Shown here piece after piece: positions 5,372 through 8,102 of a stretch of 8,102 bases of DNA (position 1 is the stretch's first letter; each line of letters starts with the position of its first letter). The translations under genes were made by a program, and so were the position numbers. Source of the stretch: an uncultured Lachnospiraceae bacterium (lineage in GTDB: Bacteria > Bacillota > Clostridia > Lachnospirales > Lachnospiraceae); assembly GCA_900550235.1 (NCBI GenBank), contig URRQ01000066.1, forward strand, positions 1 through 8,102, in the 5' to 3' direction. The notes beneath the pieces were generated by a model. The model did not search any database. It was not told the DNA's origin and worked only from the letters and a program-made list of their open reading frames with translations.

Positions 5372-5415
5372 AATTAGTGCATTTAAAAAAATATTTTATC
5401 TGAAAAAAATCATTA

Positions 5416-5444
5416 TTTACTTTTGCATTTTTTACAATTATAAT
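5416..5444 (+). promoter_or_regulatory. Probable housekeeping-type promoter for the two-component system
   Basis: TTTACT (5416-5421), 17-base spacer, perfect TATAAT (5439-5444), about 75 bases before the response regulator ATG. No copy of the direct-repeat operator is seen in this orientation, so the system may be expressed constitutively; autoregulation through the nearby site at 5353-5371 remains possible. Confidence 0.65.
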
Positions 5445-5518
5445 ACATCTTGAAAACCGTAAACGCTCTTTATGGTATAGAAAAACTTAGAAATTTAGAA
5501 CAGAAGGAGTGAGAAACT

Positions 5519-6193
5519 ATGCACCGTATCTTAATTATTGAAGATGATTTCTCCTTAAATAATACCCTGGCCTATAACTTGCGTACAGCCAGTTATACCG
5601 TTGACTCTGCATATAATGCAAAAGAAGCCTTTGAATATTTAAAACAGTATCATTACATTCTTCTGATTTTGGATATTAACCTTCCTGACGGAAATGGATT
5701 TGAATTATATGCAGAATTGAAAGAAAAATCAAATGCCAGTATTATCTTTTTAACCGCAAATGATTTAGAAAATGATATAGTAAAAGGATTTGACCTGGGT
5801 GCTGATGACTATATTACAAAACCTTTTTCACCTGTCGTCTTACAAAAGAAAATAGCTGTTTTAACAAAATATATCACTGAAAAGCAAAAGGAAACTGTAT
5901 ATGAAGACGGTAATCTCTGCATCAATTTTTCGCAAATGACTGCAACACTGGACAAAGTTCCCCTGGAATTGTCCCCTTTGGAGTACCGTATTCTGCAATA
6001 TTTTATTATGAATAAAAAGCATATTTTAAAACGGGATCAGCTTCTTGAGCATCTCTGGGATTTCTCCGAAAACTTTGTAGGTGATACTTCCCTAAATACT
6101 GCTATCAGCAGACTCCGAAAGAAAATCGAAGCCAGTGGGCATCGTTATATAAAAACAATCTATGGAACCGGATATATGTGGATAGGTGATTAA
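5519..6193 (+). CDS. OmpR/PhoB-family response regulator (224 aa)
   Basis: Cytoplasmic DNA-binding regulator. The receiver domain spans about 1-115: acidic pair E8-D9-D10 in LIIEDD, phospho-acceptor D52 in LILDINLPDGNG, T79 in IFLTAND and K101 in YITKPF. The C-terminal winged-helix domain spans about 130-222 (LELSPLEYRILQYF, then RDQLLEHLW and the recognition-helix region SLNTAISRLRKKIE, ending YIKTIYGTGYMW). The start is ATG 5519 with AGAAGGAGTGAG just upstream. The kinase gene follows directly. Family members bind direct repeats with a 10-11 base period next to -10 boxes, exactly the architecture found upstream of the three minus-strand units, so it is the best candidate activator of the whole locus; this target assignment is inference. 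Confidence 0.95.
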   Translation: MHRILIIEDDFSLNNTLAYNLRTASYTVDSAYNAKEAFEYLKQYHYILLILDINLPDGNGFELYAELKEKSNASIIFLTANDLENDIVKGFDLGADDYITKPFSPVVLQKKIAVLTKYITEKQKETVYEDGNLCINFSQMTATLDKVPLELSPLEYRILQYFIMNKKHILKRDQLLEHLWDFSENFVGDTSLNTAISRLRKKIEASGHRYIKTIYGTGYMWIGD

Positions 6194-6194
6194 T

Positions 6195-7235
6195 ATGAAA
6201 AAAACATTTTCTTTAAAAAAAGTATATATTATAGTTTCCCTGCTATTTCTGTTGATATTTTCAGGGACCTTTATCATATTGCGTACACTTACGTCAGACC
6301 CTAAAGTATTTTTGCTTTTTACCGTTTTCACTTTCCTTCTGCTTATCTGTGTATTTATTCTCTTTTGTACGATTTTCCACAAGCTCACCTTGTTTACTCG
6401 TGAACTTCATAAAACATTGGACAGTATGATTGAAGGAACCTATTTTTCCCCTGATGAAAAGTATGATGAAACTTTACTATCACAGATCAACCATCATTTA
6501 GGAAGACTGTACAGTATATTGGAAAATACCAAAAATTCTGTAAATGCCGAAAAGGTACAGCTCCAGCAGCTAATTTCTGATATTTCACATCAGTTAAAAA
6601 CCCCCATGACCACGCTGCGCCTGACAGAGTCTGCTATGGAAAAAGCCATTACAAAACCGCAGGAACTACAGACCTTATTTCACACCAATACCGCACATCT
6701 GAATAAGCTGGAATTTTTAATCTCTTCCCTTGTAAAAATATCCCGTTTGGAAACAGGTGTGATAAAACTATCCCCAAGTTATCAAACGATTGGTGACACC
6801 ATTCTCATGGCTCTGGAAAATATCGTCTTAGCGGCTGATCAGAAGAACATTCAAATAACTTTTAATTATTCAGAAGACTTTAAAGCGTATCATGATCCCA
6901 AATGGACTTCCGAAGCGCTGTATAATATCCTGGATAATGCTGTAAAATACACGAATGAAAACGGACATATTTCCATAGAACTTTTTACCCTGGAAAACTA
7001 TACCAAAATAGTAATCACTGATTCCGGTATCGGCATCAAAGAGTCGGAAATCCCTAAACTTTTCCAACGCTTCTACCGCTCTCCTTCTGTCAAAAACTTT
7101 CCAGGAGTTGGTGTAGGGCTGCATCTGGCACAAGACATTATCAGCCGGCAATATGGTTTTATCCATGTGCTTTCTACTCTTCATGTAGGCAGTACCTTTG
7201 AAGTTTGGCTTATCAACTCAGACTCTCCTAAATAA
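6195..7235 (+). CDS. Two-helix membrane sensor histidine kinase (346 aa), BceS/VanS-like layout
   Basis: Partner of the preceding response regulator. Two transmembrane helices (about 10-30 and 38-61) are joined by an external loop of only about 7 residues, leaving no room for an extracytoplasmic sensor domain; this is the layout of intramembrane-sensing kinases that usually read the state of an ABC transporter or the membrane. The H-box is SDISHQLKTPMTTLRL with phospho-acceptor H132; then the ATPase domain with N-box YNILDNAVKYT (N248), G1 box ITDSGIGI (D276), F-box LFQRFYRS and G2 box GVGVGLHLA. ATG 6195 is preferred because AGGTGA lies 5 bases upstream; a GTG at 6186, overlapping the regulator stop, would add three residues. 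Likely stimulus: an antimicrobial peptide, envelope stress or transporter activity (inferred). Confidence 0.94.
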   Translation: MKKTFSLKKVYIIVSLLFLLIFSGTFIILRTLTSDPKVFLLFTVFTFLLLICVFILFCTIFHKLTLFTRELHKTLDSMIEGTYFSPDEKYDETLLSQINHHLGRLYSILENTKNSVNAEKVQLQQLISDISHQLKTPMTTLRLTESAMEKAITKPQELQTLFHTNTAHLNKLEFLISSLVKISRLETGVIKLSPSYQTIGDTILMALENIVLAADQKNIQITFNYSEDFKAYHDPKWTSEALYNILDNAVKYTNENGHISIELFTLENYTKIVITDSGIGIKESEIPKLFQRFYRSPSVKNFPGVGVGLHLAQDIISRQYGFIHVLSTLHVGSTFEVWLINSDSPK

Positions 7236-7238
7236 AGA

Positions 7239-7280
7239 AAAATGCCGCTACAGGTTTAGTATCACCCGTAACGGCATTGT
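7239..7280 (-). terminator. Convergent terminator between kinase and right-hand permease
   Basis: AATGCCGCTACAGG (7241-7254) pairs with CCCGTAACGGCATT (7265-7278) with one internal mismatch. On the minus strand the stem is followed by TTTTTCTTTATTT, a good T-tract, so it best terminates transcripts coming from the permease on the right. On the plus strand the tract (GTATCTAATTT) is weak, but it may also serve the kinase. Confidence 0.8.
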
Positions 7281-7386
7281 ATCTAATTTATAAATTTGCT
7301 GACAGTAACAGTTATATTTTTAATACACCATACTTACGTACTCTAGGATTAAATAATTATAGAATATATTTTTGTCAAGTTATCTT

Positions 7387-8102
7387 TTAAAATACTGCAT
7401 CATTTTTTAAACCATCAACTAAATTACTATTTAAAATTCTTTTACCACCAACATAATAAGCTAATACAACAAATCCCCAAATCATAAATATAAATACACC
7501 TATTGGTAATATAGGAGCATTAGCTATAAATTCCATAGGGTTCAAATAACTCGACGTTATCATAAGATCTACAAAAATTATTGTCAATGGTAACGTAATC
7601 AATATCGGTCGTCCGGCAATTACTAATACTTCAATAAAAAACATCTTCTTTATATCATTAGGTGTCATACCTATAGACATATATCGTGCAAATTCTTGTC
7701 TACGCTGTCTCAAAAAACTCAATGTATTAGAAAATACATTTGCAATTCCTATTGCAGCTAAAAGAGTACATATACCACCAATAACAATCATGTAGCCGCT
7801 AATCATATTATCGTTATCCTTTTTTTCTTGGATACGATTTTCTATTTCGTAAGTATACTTTGCTCCTATTATTCCTGATATTCCTTCTTCTACAGTTTCT
7901 AAGTCTTTAATTGTTGCATCATCCTTTGCTAGTATCCGAATATACAACTCTTGTTCATTATTCCCTATTTTATCCGCTATTTTGTTCCATGTAGAAAGTG
8001 ATATAACTTGTACCAATGAATAGTTATCATATTCCTCTCTCAAAACAGGCGGCTCTTGAGTATAAGCAATTACCGGGATTTCTACCTTGCTATTATTGGG
8101 AT
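7387..8102 (-). CDS. FtsX-type ABC transporter permease, C-terminal 237 residues (runs off right edge)
   Basis: The frame is open from the right edge (residues PNNSKVEIPVIAYTQ at the boundary) to the TAA at 7389-7387, so the gene begins outside the window; the TTG at 8043 is just an internal codon. Visible parts are the end of an extracytoplasmic domain, then a membrane helix (GYMIVIGGICTLLAAIGIAN), the cytoplasmic FtsX motif (FLRQRRQEFARYMSIGMTPN), a second hydrophobic segment (about FFIEVLVIAGRPILITLPLT) and a last one (LPIGVFIFMIWGFVVLAYYV). The motif RRQEFARYMSIGMT differs from the RNRELATFRSIGAT of the permease at 690-3280, so the two belong to different subfamilies and are not recent duplicates. 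It would need an ATPase, presumably encoded upstream off the right edge. Substrate unknown. It may be the transporter sensed by the adjacent kinase (inference). Confidence 0.9.
   Translation of the reverse strand, partial: PNNSKVEIPVIAYTQEPPVLREEYDNYSLVQVISLSTWNKIADKIGNNEQELYIRILAKDDATIKDLETVEEGISGIIGAKYTYEIENRIQEKKDNDNMISGYMIVIGGICTLLAAIGIANVFSNTLSFLRQRRQEFARYMSIGMTPNDIKKMFFIEVLVIAGRPILITLPLTIIFVDLMITSSYLNPMEFIANAPILPIGVFIFMIWGFVVLAYYVGGKRILNSNLVDGLKNDAVF

Noticed and set aside
6092..7184. Minus-strand ORFs inside the two-component genes (6092-6388, 6870-7184)
   Set aside because: Shadows of the regulator and kinase, which show full domain motifs in the plus frame.
8041..8043. TTG at 8043 as a start codon of the right-hand permease
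   Set aside because: The frame is open to the window edge and the protein lacks its N-terminal half, so the gene simply begins outside.
1..8102. Insertion sequence or transposon as the cause of the duplicated modules
   Set aside because: No transposase, terminal inverted repeats or target-site duplications were seen.

Overview
The window is AT-rich, uses strong AGGAGG-type ribosome binding sites, and carries FtsX-type ABC permeases, a VanS/BceS-like two-component system and a secreted zinc phospholipase C. Together these suggest a low-GC member of the Bacillota, probably Clostridia and plausibly a gut Lachnospiraceae. The family assignment is inference; no rRNA or other taxonomic marker is present.

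Layout, left to right. (1) Bases 1-43: the first 14 codons of a minus-strand ABC ATPase that runs off the left edge, with its promoter at 68-99. (2) A minus-strand operon, promoter 3967-3998 to terminator 125-162: an ABC ATPase (3277-3939), a large FtsX-type permease (690-3280) split by a one-base frameshift at 2734-2738, and three tiny Cys-rich peptide genes (490-624, 338-475, 183-320). (3) A second minus-strand operon, promoter 5340-5371 to terminator 4002-4053: a zinc-dependent phospholipase C-like secreted protein (4472-5314) and two more peptide genes of the same family (4273-4407, 4096-4230). (4) A plus-strand response regulator (5519-6193) and a two-helix sensor kinase (6195-7235). (5) A minus-strand FtsX-type permease C-terminus (7387 to beyond the right edge), convergent with the kinase and separated from it by a terminator-like hairpin.

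The notable content is a set of five paralogous peptides of 44-45 residues. Their N-terminal halves are nearly invariant (ending FDVEVQYCDP) and their C-terminal halves carry four conserved cysteines but otherwise vary. They sit in tandem at the 3' ends of two operons. All three minus-strand units start from promoters of identical architecture: a direct repeat GTAATAAT-N3-GTAAgrAT exactly 7 bases before a TATAAT-like -10 box. This is the usual layout of an OmpR-family activator site, and the obvious candidate regulator is the response regulator in the window. The likely picture is one regulon in which a membrane-sensing kinase and regulator switch on ABC transporters, a secreted phospholipase-like enzyme and a family of Cys-rich peptides. 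What the peptides do (bacteriocin or signal precursor, metal-binding peptide, transporter cargo or partner) cannot be decided here, and no peptide-modifying enzyme is visible in the window.
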